Shown: positions 34,162 to 41,650 of the stretch, one piece after another
Layout: each line of letters begins with the position of its first letter
Position numbering within the stretch: the stretch's first letter is position 1
From: Planobispora rosea
GTDB taxonomy: Bacteria > Actinomycetota > Actinomycetes > Streptosporangiales > Streptosporangiaceae
Length of the DNA: 64,000 nucleotides
Assembly: GCF_014648175.1 (NCBI RefSeq)
Contig: NZ_BMQP01000001.1
Span: 186,001-250,000 of the forward strand
Direction of reading: 5' to 3'
The notes under the pieces: model-generated
The model's input: only the letters and a program-made list of their open reading frames with translations
The model's database searches: none
Told to the model about the DNA's origin: nothing
Translations under genes and position numbers: made by a program

Positions 34162-35595
34162 TCACCCGACGAGCTCCGGCGCCTCGGCGAAGGCGGCCTT
34201 CACCAGCGCTGACTCCAGATCGAGCAGGTAGCGTTCCATGGCCGGCCGGGACAGGAAACGGGTGTCGGCGGTCACCGAGACCCCCAGGCCGCCGGGCTCG
34301 GTGGTCAGGTGCAGGCAGAAGCGGCAGTTGAGCCGGTCCTGGCGGAGCGGCCAGGTCAGCGTCGTCTCGGCCAGCGCCCGCCGTACGGCCGGTTCGTCGG
34401 GGGAGGCGTCGGCGCGGTCGGTGAAGCGCATGTCGTTGAAACAGCAGTACGGATGGATCGTTGCTCCCCGCTCCCGGCTGATCCCGGCCACGAGCCGGTC
34501 GCGGTCGCGAGGATCGTGGTAGGCGGAGCGGTAGGCGCGCAGCGCGGCCGGTTTGGCGGCCCGCAGCAGCCCGGTCACGTCATTGTGGCCCGCTTCGAGC
34601 ACGAACAGGCCCTCCTGGGACAGCGTGGTGACCGCGTTCACGGTGTCACCGCGGAAGCGGTTGCCCGCGATCGGCAGCATCGCGCACACCTCGTGCCCGG
34701 TCACCTCGGCGACCAGGGAGGACGCGAGGGCCAGCAGCACGGTCGAGGTGCTCGTGGCGTGCAGGGCGGCGATCCGCTGGGCGGACAGGTCCATCGCCCG
34801 GGACACGAGCTTCGCCCGCCACACCGGCGGGTCCGCCACGTCTCCCGAGGGGCGGTCGAACATGGTCGGCGGGATGCGCCGGTACTCCCGTTCCCAGTGC
34901 TCGGTGGCGAGCCGGGCCACACGCCGGCCGGGCTCGGACTCCTGCCAGCGGGCCAGGTCCAGCGGTTGCGGCGGGACGGGGCCCGGTACGGCGCCGCGCG
35001 TCAGCAGCAGCCGCAGATCGCGCAGGGCGACCTCGGCGCCCAGTCCGTCGGCGGCCAGGTGGCAGAAGGCGAGCACCAGGTGGGTCACCTCGCCGCCGTC
35101 GACCACCAGCCCGGCCCGGAGCGGCCACTCGGCAGCGTAGTCGAAGGCGGTCGCCGTCAGCTCGCCGAGCAGCCGCTCCGGATCGCCGGTCGCGACGGTG
35201 ACCGGGAGCGTGCCCGCGGCCTCCAGCACCTGCCACGGTTCGGGGACCTCCAGGAGCCGCGAGGCGGTGGCGCGCGGCGGGTGCGGCCGGGCCCGGTCCT
35301 GCTCCGCCGCGCCCAGCCGGGTCCGCAGCGACTCGTGCCGCTCCACCAGGGCGCCGAGCGCCCGGGCGGCGCGCTCCGGGGTCAGCGGCCGGACCCGGTC
35401 GGGGACCGGCAGGATCTGGCCGAAGTTGAAGTAGCGGTCGTCGGGGGCGGTCTTGCGGACGGTGTCCCAGATGGCCCGCTGGCCCCAGGTCAGCGGGGCG
35501 GTCCCCGATCTGCCCCCGGAGAAGCGGATGTCCATCCCTCCTGAGGAGCGGGCTGAGGAGCGGGAGTCCTTCCCGCCGGGGGAGCGCACGCCCAT
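34162..35595 (-). CDS. Free-standing NRPS-type condensation domain protein
   Basis: A 477-residue protein with the condensation/CoA-acyltransferase fold. The active-site motif reads C-HLAADG at about residues 179-184; the first His of HHxxxDG is Cys but the catalytic second His, Asp and Gly are kept. Other features are LTWGQRAIWD at the start of the domain and RFCLHL. The first 30 residues (SPGGKDSRSSARSSGG) are disordered; M21 is an alternative start. The ATG overlaps the carrier-protein stop (TGATG). It probably joins an acyl or aminoacyl group carried on that protein to an amine or hydroxyl. Confidence 0.85.
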   Translation of the reverse strand: MGVRSPGGKDSRSSARSSGGMDIRFSGGRSGTAPLTWGQRAIWDTVRKTAPDDRYFNFGQILPVPDRVRPLTPERAARALGALVERHESLRTRLGAAEQDRARPHPPRATASRLLEVPEPWQVLEAAGTLPVTVATGDPERLLGELTATAFDYAAEWPLRAGLVVDGGEVTHLVLAFCHLAADGLGAEVALRDLRLLLTRGAVPGPVPPQPLDLARWQESEPGRRVARLATEHWEREYRRIPPTMFDRPSGDVADPPVWRAKLVSRAMDLSAQRIAALHATSTSTVLLALASSLVAEVTGHEVCAMLPIAGNRFRGDTVNAVTTLSQEGLFVLEAGHNDVTGLLRAAKPAALRAYRSAYHDPRDRDRLVAGISRERGATIHPYCCFNDMRFTDRADASPDEPAVRRALAETTLTWPLRQDRLNCRFCLHLTTEPGGLGVSVTADTRFLSRPAMERYLLDLESALVKAAFAEAPELVG

Positions 35596-35849
35596 CACGC
35601 GGCCTCGGTGATGCGGCGCTCCAGGGCCGTCAGGTCGTTCAGCACGTCGACCGTGTCGTCCGAGAAGTCGAACTCGATCCCGAACTCCCGCTCCACCGCG
35701 TCGATCAGCCGCATCTGCGCGAGGGAGGTGACCCCCAGCGCGGACAGCGGCACCGTGGCCGCCAGCGCCTCGGCGGCGCTGACCGTCCCGTCCGAGGCCC
35801 AGGCCACCATCGCGGCCAGCCGTTCCCTGAGCGCCGGGGCTTCCTGCAT
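35595..35849 (-). CDS. Acyl/peptidyl carrier protein
   Basis: An 84-residue four-helix carrier protein. The phosphopantetheine serine sits in GVTSLAQMRLIDAVE, with FDFSDDTVDVLNDL as the following helix, so the S-L core is standard. ATG 35849 is chosen because GAGGAG lies nine bases upstream; ATG 35891 or 35951 would add an untypical tail. It is the first gene of a leftward operon with the condensation protein (overlapping by one base) and the dimethylformamidase-like gene. It presumably presents an acyl group to that condensation domain. Confidence 0.88.
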   Translation of the reverse strand: MQEAPALRERLAAMVAWASDGTVSAAEALAATVPLSALGVTSLAQMRLIDAVEREFGIEFDFSDDTVDVLNDLTALERRITEAA

Positions 35850-36317
35850 CGAATGCTGCTCCTCGTGGTCGGCCACGACGGGGTGGTTCATCTCAGCCCT
35901 CGTTTCACTGAGGCGTGCCGTCCCTCCCGGCACCGTGGCCTGCGGTTCCACCGGCCGATCTTCCAGCCGGTAGACATGGGATGTGTCGCCGCGCTGACCG
36001 GCCGGATCGCGGCGACGGAAGGGGCGGAGCCGTTGCTGAACGTACTTCCGGAAAGGAACCCTTCCGGAAAGAAACCTTTCAGTTGGGTGGGGTCTGTCAG
36101 TGTTACACCTCCGTTCAGGGCGCGCAAGGCCCTGTGGGTGCAGGATCCCGCTCTAGCTGAAGGGATGTGGCAAAGGGCTTGCGCCGCTCTTTCGATCATG
36201 TAAGACTGGCGCTCGAATCGGAATAGTAAAGATTCTTTCCTGTTGTGGTCCTGGTATCCAAGTGCCCGAGGCCCATATACATCCGATCTTTCGGGCGATC
36301 TTTTGGAGGTTCACCCG
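35850..36317. other. Divergent control region of the biosynthetic cluster
   Basis: No gene was recognised in these 468 bases between the leftward carrier-protein operon and the rightward ligase operon. The region holds a two-copy 16-bp direct repeat at 36046-36080 and an AT-rich promoter-like stretch (AATAGTAAAGATTCTTT) near 36220-36240. A perfect TTTTGGAGGT Shine-Dalgarno sequence precedes the ligase. Confidence 0.6.
36046..36080. promoter_or_regulatory. 16-bp direct repeat, candidate operator of the cluster
   Basis: TTCCGGAAAGGAACCC (36046-36061) is followed directly by TTCCGGAAAGAAACCT (36062-36077) and TTC. Each contains the palindrome TTCCGGAA. The 16-bp period and divergent position suit a pathway regulator, although none is recognised inside the cluster. 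Confidence 0.45.
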
Positions 36318-37877
36318 GTGAACCTGACCGTCACTCAACTGCTGAGAGACCGGGCGCTCGCCGATCCCGAGGGGGTCGCGCTGATCGTGCAGGGCTCGGC
36401 TCCGCTCACCTACGGCCAGTGGGAGGCGCGCTCCACCGAGCTCGCGAACGGCCTGGTGGGACGGGGCGTCGTCGGTGGCGACCGGGTGGGCCTGGTGTTC
36501 GGGAACGGGGACTGGACGGACTACGCCGTGGCGTTCCTCGGGGTGCTCAAGGCGGGAGCGGCGGCCGTACCGCTGTCGGACCGCCTCGCCCCCGGCGACC
36601 TGCGGTTCATGCTCGGCCACTGCGGCGCCGTGGGAGCCGTCCACGCCGAGGGCCTGGACGTGCCCGTGGAGGGCTGGACCGCGACGCCGGAGATTCTGAC
36701 GAACCCAGAGGCCGATATGAGCCCGCGGGGGAACACGGCGGGGGAGACGTCCTACGAGAAGGCCGACCCCGGTCCCGGCGATCTGGCGCAGATCCTCTAC
36801 ACCTCCGGCACCACCGGACGTCCCAAGGGTGTGGCGGCCACCCACGCCAACCTGGCGTACGGCTGCGGCGGCAGGCGGCGCCCGTTCGCGCACTCGCGGC
36901 ACCTGGTCCACGCTTTCCCGGTGGGCACCAACGCCGGCCAGATGATGCTGATCAACGCCCTCGACGCCCACCCCGCCGTGGTCACCCTGCCCCGCTTCAC
37001 GCCCGGCCGCTTCGCCGCGCTGATCGAGTCCTACCGCGCCGGGACGGTCTTCCTCGTCCCGGCGATGGCCATCGAGCTGCTCAACGCGGGCGTCGCGGAG
37101 CGGCACGACCTGTCCAGCGTGCTGCTGCTCGGCTCGGCCGCCGCGCCCCTGCCCTCGGCGGTCGCCGAGGCGCTGACCGGGGCCTTCCCCAAGGCGACGA
37201 TCACCAACTACTACACCTCGACCGAGGCGGCCCCCGCTCAGACGGTCATGATGTTCGATCCGGAGCGGCCCGGCAGCGTGGGCCGGGCGGTGGCCGGGGG
37301 ACGGATCAGGATCGCCACCCCGGAGGGGGAACCGCTGGCGCAGGGGGAGACCGGCGAGGTCTGGATGCGCTCCCCGGCCGCGTCGCGCTCCTACTACGGC
37401 GATCCCGGCAGCGGGACCTTCCGTGACGGCTGGGTCCGCATGGGAGACCTCGGCTACCTGGACCCGGACGGCTACCTGTACCTCGTCGACCGTGAGAGCG
37501 ACGTGGTGAAGTCCGGCGCCTACAAGGTCTCCACGCTCCACGTCGAGGAGGCCGTGTTCGGCCATCCGGCCGTGGTCGAGGCGGCCGCGTTCGGGGTGCC
37601 GCACCCGGTCCTGGGGACCGTCGTCGCCGTCGCCGTGGTCGTCCGCGAGCCCCTGGCGGCCGAGGAACTGCGCGTCTTCCTCTCCGGCCGGCTCGCGCCG
37701 CAGGAACTGCCCGCCCACGTGGTCACGGTCGCCGCGCTGCCTCGCAACACCGGCGGCAAGGTCGACAAACGGGCCCTGCGCGAGGCTCTCGTCCCCGGTA
37801 CGGCTCCGGTTCCCGATACGGACCCGTTCTCCGGAGTCTCCGCGGCCCCCGGCGCCGTCGAGGAGGCTCCGGCATGA
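36318..37877 (+). CDS. AMP-forming acyl/amino acid ligase (adenylation enzyme)
   Basis: A 519-residue ANL-superfamily enzyme that activates a carboxylate as adenylate and transfers it to CoA or a carrier-protein thiol. Motifs are YTSGTTGRPKG (161-171), NYYTSTEAAP, GEVWMRSP, GYLYLVDRESDVVKSG and the hinge lysine in GGKVDKRAL. The loops do not give a clear amino-acid code, so the substrate may be an aryl or alkyl acid. The GTG start has an excellent TGGAGGT Shine-Dalgarno sequence. Its stop overlaps the following condensation gene (ATGA), the start of a rightward operon of at least six genes. Confidence 0.9.
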   Translation: MNLTVTQLLRDRALADPEGVALIVQGSAPLTYGQWEARSTELANGLVGRGVVGGDRVGLVFGNGDWTDYAVAFLGVLKAGAAAVPLSDRLAPGDLRFMLGHCGAVGAVHAEGLDVPVEGWTATPEILTNPEADMSPRGNTAGETSYEKADPGPGDLAQILYTSGTTGRPKGVAATHANLAYGCGGRRRPFAHSRHLVHAFPVGTNAGQMMLINALDAHPAVVTLPRFTPGRFAALIESYRAGTVFLVPAMAIELLNAGVAERHDLSSVLLLGSAAAPLPSAVAEALTGAFPKATITNYYTSTEAAPAQTVMMFDPERPGSVGRAVAGGRIRIATPEGEPLAQGETGEVWMRSPAASRSYYGDPGSGTFRDGWVRMGDLGYLDPDGYLYLVDRESDVVKSGAYKVSTLHVEEAVFGHPAVVEAAAFGVPHPVLGTVVAVAVVVREPLAAEELRVFLSGRLAPQELPAHVVTVAALPRNTGGKVDKRALREALVPGTAPVPDTDPFSGVSAAPGAVEEAPA

Positions 37878-39343
37878 GCGTGATCCCGCCGTCCCCGTTC
37901 TCCGATCCCGCACCGCCCGCCAGTGATCTCGCGCTGCCGGTCCCCGGCCCGGACGGCGCCGAGGTCACCTTCCTCCAGCAGGGGATCTGGGTGACCGAGC
38001 AGACGGGGACGGCGGGAACCGCGTACCACATGCCGCTCCTGGTCCACCTGCGCGGCTCGCGCGGGATCACAGCGAGCTCAGAAGTCGGCATGAGCTCGCG
38101 CGGGATCACAGCGAGCTCAGAAGTCGGCATGAGCTCGCGCGGGATCACAGCACTCCTGGAGGCCTGCGCCGCCGTCGTGGACCGGCACGCGATGCTCGGC
38201 TCGGTGGTGGCCGAGGCGGGCGGCGGCCTGCGGCTGGTCCCCGGTGCTCCGGTGCCGGTACGGCACATGCGGGTGGTCTGGCCCGAGGCCGATCGTGTGC
38301 TCACGGGCGGGGACGCGGCGGGTGCCCCCGGTATGGACACCGCCGCGGGTGGTTCCGGAGCGGGCGGTCACGCGGTGGGGGACCCGGAGACCTGGCCCGA
38401 GGCCGTACGGCGGGAGCTCCTCGCCCCGTTCGACCTGGACGGGGGACCGCTGTCGCGGTTCATCCTCATCGAGACCGGCCCCGGACGGCACACGCTCGCC
38501 TTCACCGCCCACCACCTGGTCTTCGACGGTCACTCCAAGGACATCCTGGTGCGCGACCTGGCCGCCCTGCACAACGGTGAGCGGCTCGCCCCGCTGCCCG
38601 CGCTCGACCACGGCCGGGCCGAACGCGAGCGGGTCGCCGCCGAACTGCCGGCCGCCCGGGAGTTCTGGGGCGCCCGGTGGCGGGAACCGGGCGAGACGGT
38701 GGTGCGCGGCCGGGCGCTGCGCTCCCGCCGGGCGGCCGGGGGCCGTACGCTCCGGTTCACCGTGAACCCGGTGCCCGTCACCGGGCTCACCCGGTTCGAG
38801 ACGTTCCTCGCCGCGCTGCACGTCCTGCTGGCCGGGTACGGCAACCCCGTCGTCACCACCGCCGTGGACCTGTCCACCCGGCCCGCCGAGGCCGCCGGGC
38901 ACATCGGCGTGTTCGTCAACGAGCTGCCCGTCGCCTCGTGCCCGGATCCGGCGGACACCTTCCGGGAGTTCGCCGCGGGACTGCGGGCCGAGTTGCGGGA
39001 GATCTACCGGTTCCGCCGGGTCCCGCTCAGCCGGGCGCTGCCCCGCCTGCGGCCGCACGCCGCGCTGGTGCCCGTCTCGGTCAGCTACCGCACCCGTGCC
39101 GTCCCGGACCCCGTCTTCTCCGGCCTGGACTGCGCGGTGGACCGGACCGTCCCCAACGGCTCCGTCCGCGGCGCGCTCCACCTGCAGTGCGTGGACGGGC
39201 CGGAGGGGCTCACCGTGGCCCTGCGCCACGACCCCGAGGCCGTGCCGGACGCGGGAGAGGTGGCCGCCGATCTGCGCCTGCTGCTGGAACGGGCGGCCCG
39301 CGATCCCGGCCTGCGCCTGCGCGAGCTGAGGGACGCCCGGTGA
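37874..39343 (+). CDS. Condensation domain protein with in-frame mini-repeats
   Basis: A 489-residue free-standing NRPS condensation domain with a complete HHLVFDG motif at residues 213-219, FVNELPV and VSVSYRTR. Between the first strand (YHMPLLVHLRGS) and first helix (LLEACAAVVDRHAML), where homologues should have a short turn, the sequence carries 13-residue repeats RGITASSEVGMSS (about 63-88 plus a partial). These come from the DNA repeat also found in the gene at 32160. An Ala/Gly-rich loop (about 153-175) is another insertion. It probably works with the carrier protein at 39481. Confidence 0.88.
   Translation: MSVIPPSPFSDPAPPASDLALPVPGPDGAEVTFLQQGIWVTEQTGTAGTAYHMPLLVHLRGSRGITASSEVGMSSRGITASSEVGMSSRGITALLEACAAVVDRHAMLGSVVAEAGGGLRLVPGAPVPVRHMRVVWPEADRVLTGGDAAGAPGMDTAAGGSGAGGHAVGDPETWPEAVRRELLAPFDLDGGPLSRFILIETGPGRHTLAFTAHHLVFDGHSKDILVRDLAALHNGERLAPLPALDHGRAERERVAAELPAAREFWGARWREPGETVVRGRALRSRRAAGGRTLRFTVNPVPVTGLTRFETFLAALHVLLAGYGNPVVTTAVDLSTRPAEAAGHIGVFVNELPVASCPDPADTFREFAAGLRAELREIYRFRRVPLSRALPRLRPHAALVPVSVSYRTRAVPDPVFSGLDCAVDRTVPNGSVRGALHLQCVDGPEGLTVALRHDPEAVPDAGEVAADLRLLLERAARDPGLRLRELRDAR
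38054..38151. repeat. In-frame palindromic mini-repeat array B, 2 copies
   Basis: The unit is 39 bp with the 24-bp core GAGCTCAGAAGT-CGGCATGAGCTC, whose ends form a perfect GAGCTCA/TGAGCTC inverted repeat around a 10-base centre. Cores lie at 38074-38097 and 38113-38136, with GCGGGATCACAGC linkers on both sides and a partial GGCTCGC before the first. Confidence 0.95.
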
Positions 39344-39480
39344 ATCCTTCCGCCCGCCGTGGTCGCCCGAGCCGGGCGCGCCGCGGCTGAGCGACTCCGT
39401 CCCGCCGCCCGCCGCCGCACCCGACATCCGACATCCGAGATCCACCGAAGAACCGCACGCAACACTCTCTGGAGTACGAC

Positions 39481-39720
39481 ATGGGTTCCGTCACCACCCG
39501 TACCGACCAGATCCGCGAGCTCCGCGAGATCTGGGAGGAGGTCCTGGGCGTCTCACCGATCGGCGACCACGACGACGTCTTCGACCTCGGGGGGCACTCC
39601 CTGACCATCACGCAGATCATCGTCCGGATGCGCAAGCGCCTCGGCGTCGAGGTCGAGCTGGACGACTTCTTCGACAACCCCACGATCGCCGGGATCGTCA
39701 AGCTTCTCGGCGACGACTGA
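39481..39720 (+). CDS. Peptidyl/acyl carrier protein next to the E1/E2 genes
   Basis: A 79-residue carrier protein of PCP type. LGGHSLTITQII places the phosphopantetheine on S40, and the acidic helix VELDDFFDNPTIAGI is typical. It lies 137 bases after the condensation gene and only five bases before the E1-alpha gene, so it is the likely acceptor of an acyl group made by the E1/E2 enzymes. The start ATG is clear. Confidence 0.92.
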   Translation: MGSVTTRTDQIRELREIWEEVLGVSPIGDHDDVFDLGGHSLTITQIIVRMRKRLGVEVELDDFFDNPTIAGIVKLLGDD

Positions 39721-39725
39721 GACAG

Positions 39726-40670
39726 ATGACCGAGACACTCGCCCCGGCCCTCGATCCGGACACCGGCCGGCCCCGGCTCTCCCGCCTGGCCGACGACGAC
39801 CTCGAACTGCTGCTGCTGATCCGGCACTTCGAGCTGAAGCTGCTCCAGCTGTACGGCAGGGGGGAGCTGAACGGCACCACGCACACCTGCCTGGGCCAGG
39901 AGTACGTGCCGGTGGCGCTGCGCCCCCTGCTGGGTGCCGCCGACTTCGTGTTCAGCAACCACCGCGGCCACGGCCACTACCTGGCCCGGTTCGGCGACGC
40001 GCCCGGGCTGCTGGCGGAGATCATGGGCCGGGAGGGCGCGGTCTGCGGCGGGGTGGGCGGCAGCCAGCACATCCACCGCGACCGCTACCTGTCCACCGGG
40101 GTGCAGGGCGAGAGCCTGCCGGTGGCCGCCGGCGTCGCCATGCACCTGCGGCGGACCGAGCCCGGCGCGCTGGCCTGCGTGTACATCGGCGACGGGACCT
40201 GGGGCGAGGGCGCCGTCTACGAGGCGCTCAACCTGGCCGCGCTCTGGCGGCTCCCGCTGCTGATCGTCGTGGAGAACAACGGCATCGCCCAGTCCACGCC
40301 CACCGCCGCGCAGATGGCGGGCACCGTCGCCGGCCGGGCGGCGGCGTTCGGCGTCGACCACCACCTCGTGGTCTCGGGCGACGTCAACGAGATCCGCACC
40401 GGACTGGAGCCGCTGGTCGCGCGGGTCCGGGAGGGCCGGCCGCTGGTGGCGGAGTTCGTCACCCACCGCCTGGGCCCGCACAGCAAGGGCGACGACACCC
40501 GCCCGCCGGAGGTGATCCGGGCGGCGGAGGAGAACGACTGGTACGCCCGCTACGCCCAGGACCACCCCGAGCACTTCCACCGGTTCGACGGCCCGGTCCG
40601 GGCCCTGGTCGAGGGCGTGGCCGACGACGTCGCCGCCCGCCCGCCGTCGAGGTGGTCGCCGTGCGCGTAG
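39726..40670 (+). CDS. 2-oxoacid dehydrogenase-like E1 component, alpha subunit
   Basis: A 314-residue thiamine-diphosphate enzyme subunit of the pyruvate/acetoin dehydrogenase E1-alpha family. The cofactor motif starts GDGTWGEGA and ends VVENNGIAQS, and GVGGSQHIH lies in the active-site entrance. With the beta subunit it decarboxylates a 2-oxo acid, or cleaves a ketose, to form an acyl-lipoyl group. The final 18 bases overlap the E1-beta start. Compared with housekeeping E1-alpha it is short at the N-terminus. Confidence 0.9.
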   Translation: MTETLAPALDPDTGRPRLSRLADDDLELLLLIRHFELKLLQLYGRGELNGTTHTCLGQEYVPVALRPLLGAADFVFSNHRGHGHYLARFGDAPGLLAEIMGREGAVCGGVGGSQHIHRDRYLSTGVQGESLPVAAGVAMHLRRTEPGALACVYIGDGTWGEGAVYEALNLAALWRLPLLIVVENNGIAQSTPTAAQMAGTVAGRAAAFGVDHHLVVSGDVNEIRTGLEPLVARVREGRPLVAEFVTHRLGPHSKGDDTRPPEVIRAAEENDWYARYAQDHPEHFHRFDGPVRALVEGVADDVAARPPSRWSPCA

Positions 40671-41650
40671 CCGAGAACCTCAACGCCGCCCTGCACGGGC
40701 TGCTCGACGACGACCCCACGGCGTACGTGCTGGGCGAGGACGTCCTCGACCCGTACGGCGGCGCCTTCAAGATCACAAAAGGGCTGTCGGCCCGCTTCCC
40801 CGACCGGGTGATCACCACGCCGATCAGCGAGGGCGCCCTCACCGGGGTCGCGGCCGGGCTCGCGCTGACCGGCAACACCGCGGTGGCCGAGATCATGTTC
40901 GGCGACTTCGCCACGCTCGCCTTCGATCAGCTGTGCAACTTCGCCGCCAAGTCGGTGTCGATGTACGGCTCGCGCCTGCCGCTGCGGATGGTCGTGCGCT
41001 GCCCCACCGGTGGCGGCCGGGGCTACGGCCCCACGCACAGCCAGAGCCTGCAGAAGCACTTCGTCGGCATGCCCGGCCTGGCGCTGTACGAGATGTCGCC
41101 CTTCCACGACAACCGCGAGGTGTTCGCGGCCATGGTGGACCGGGGCGAGCCGTGCCTGTTCTTCGAGGACAAGATCCTCTACACCCGGCCGATGGGCCAG
41201 GCGGACCCGCTGTTCGCGGTGCGCCGCGACGGTGAGCTGGCCGTGGTGGACCCCGTCGTGCCGGAGCTGGCCGCCCGCCCCGACTGCGTGATCGTCGCGC
41301 CCGGCGGGACGGCGCACCGGGCTCTGGAGGCGATGCGCTCGCTGCTGATGGAGGAGGAGATCTCCTGCCGGCTGCTGGTGCCGTCCCGGCTGTACCCGCT
41401 GGACGTCGAGGCGCTGCTGCCGTACCTCGGCGAGGTCGTGCTGGTCGCCGAGGAGAGCACCGCCGGCGGCACCTGGGGAGGCGAGGTCGCCCACCTGGTC
41501 CACCAGCGCGTCTGGGACCGGCTGCGCGGCCCGGTCCGCCTGGTCTGCTCCGCGGCGTCGGTCATCCCCACCGCCGCTCACCTGGAGCGGGAGGTCCTCA
41601 TCACCGGGTCCGCGATCCACCGCGCCGTACGGGAGGCCCTGCGTGACTGA
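40652..41650 (+). CDS. 2-oxoacid dehydrogenase-like E1 component, beta subunit
   Basis: A 332-residue transketolase-like E1-beta subunit. It has the pyrimidine-binding domain with TTPISEGALTGVAAGLAL, MFGDFATLAFDQ and the loop RCPTGGGRGYGPTHSQSL, then a C-terminal transketolase domain from about 200. The GTG at 40652 overlaps E1-alpha by 19 bases, with GTG 40661 as an alternative. The stop overlaps the E2 start by eight bases, so the three are tightly coupled. No E3 (dihydrolipoamide dehydrogenase) gene is present in the window. Confidence 0.9.
   Translation: MVAVRVAENLNAALHGLLDDDPTAYVLGEDVLDPYGGAFKITKGLSARFPDRVITTPISEGALTGVAAGLALTGNTAVAEIMFGDFATLAFDQLCNFAAKSVSMYGSRLPLRMVVRCPTGGGRGYGPTHSQSLQKHFVGMPGLALYEMSPFHDNREVFAAMVDRGEPCLFFEDKILYTRPMGQADPLFAVRRDGELAVVDPVVPELAARPDCVIVAPGGTAHRALEAMRSLLMEEEISCRLLVPSRLYPLDVEALLPYLGEVVLVAEESTAGGTWGGEVAHLVHQRVWDRLRGPVRLVCSAASVIPTAAHLEREVLITGSAIHRAVREALRD

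Noticed and set aside
32235..34331. A 698-residue plus-strand open frame opposite the dimethylformamidase-like gene
   Set aside because: Shadow frame; the minus-strand gene has a ribosome-binding site and recognisable motifs.
38054..38151. Interpreting the repeated residues as a functional protein motif
   Set aside because: The same DNA is read on opposite strands in two genes and gives unrelated peptides, so a shared protein function is unlikely.
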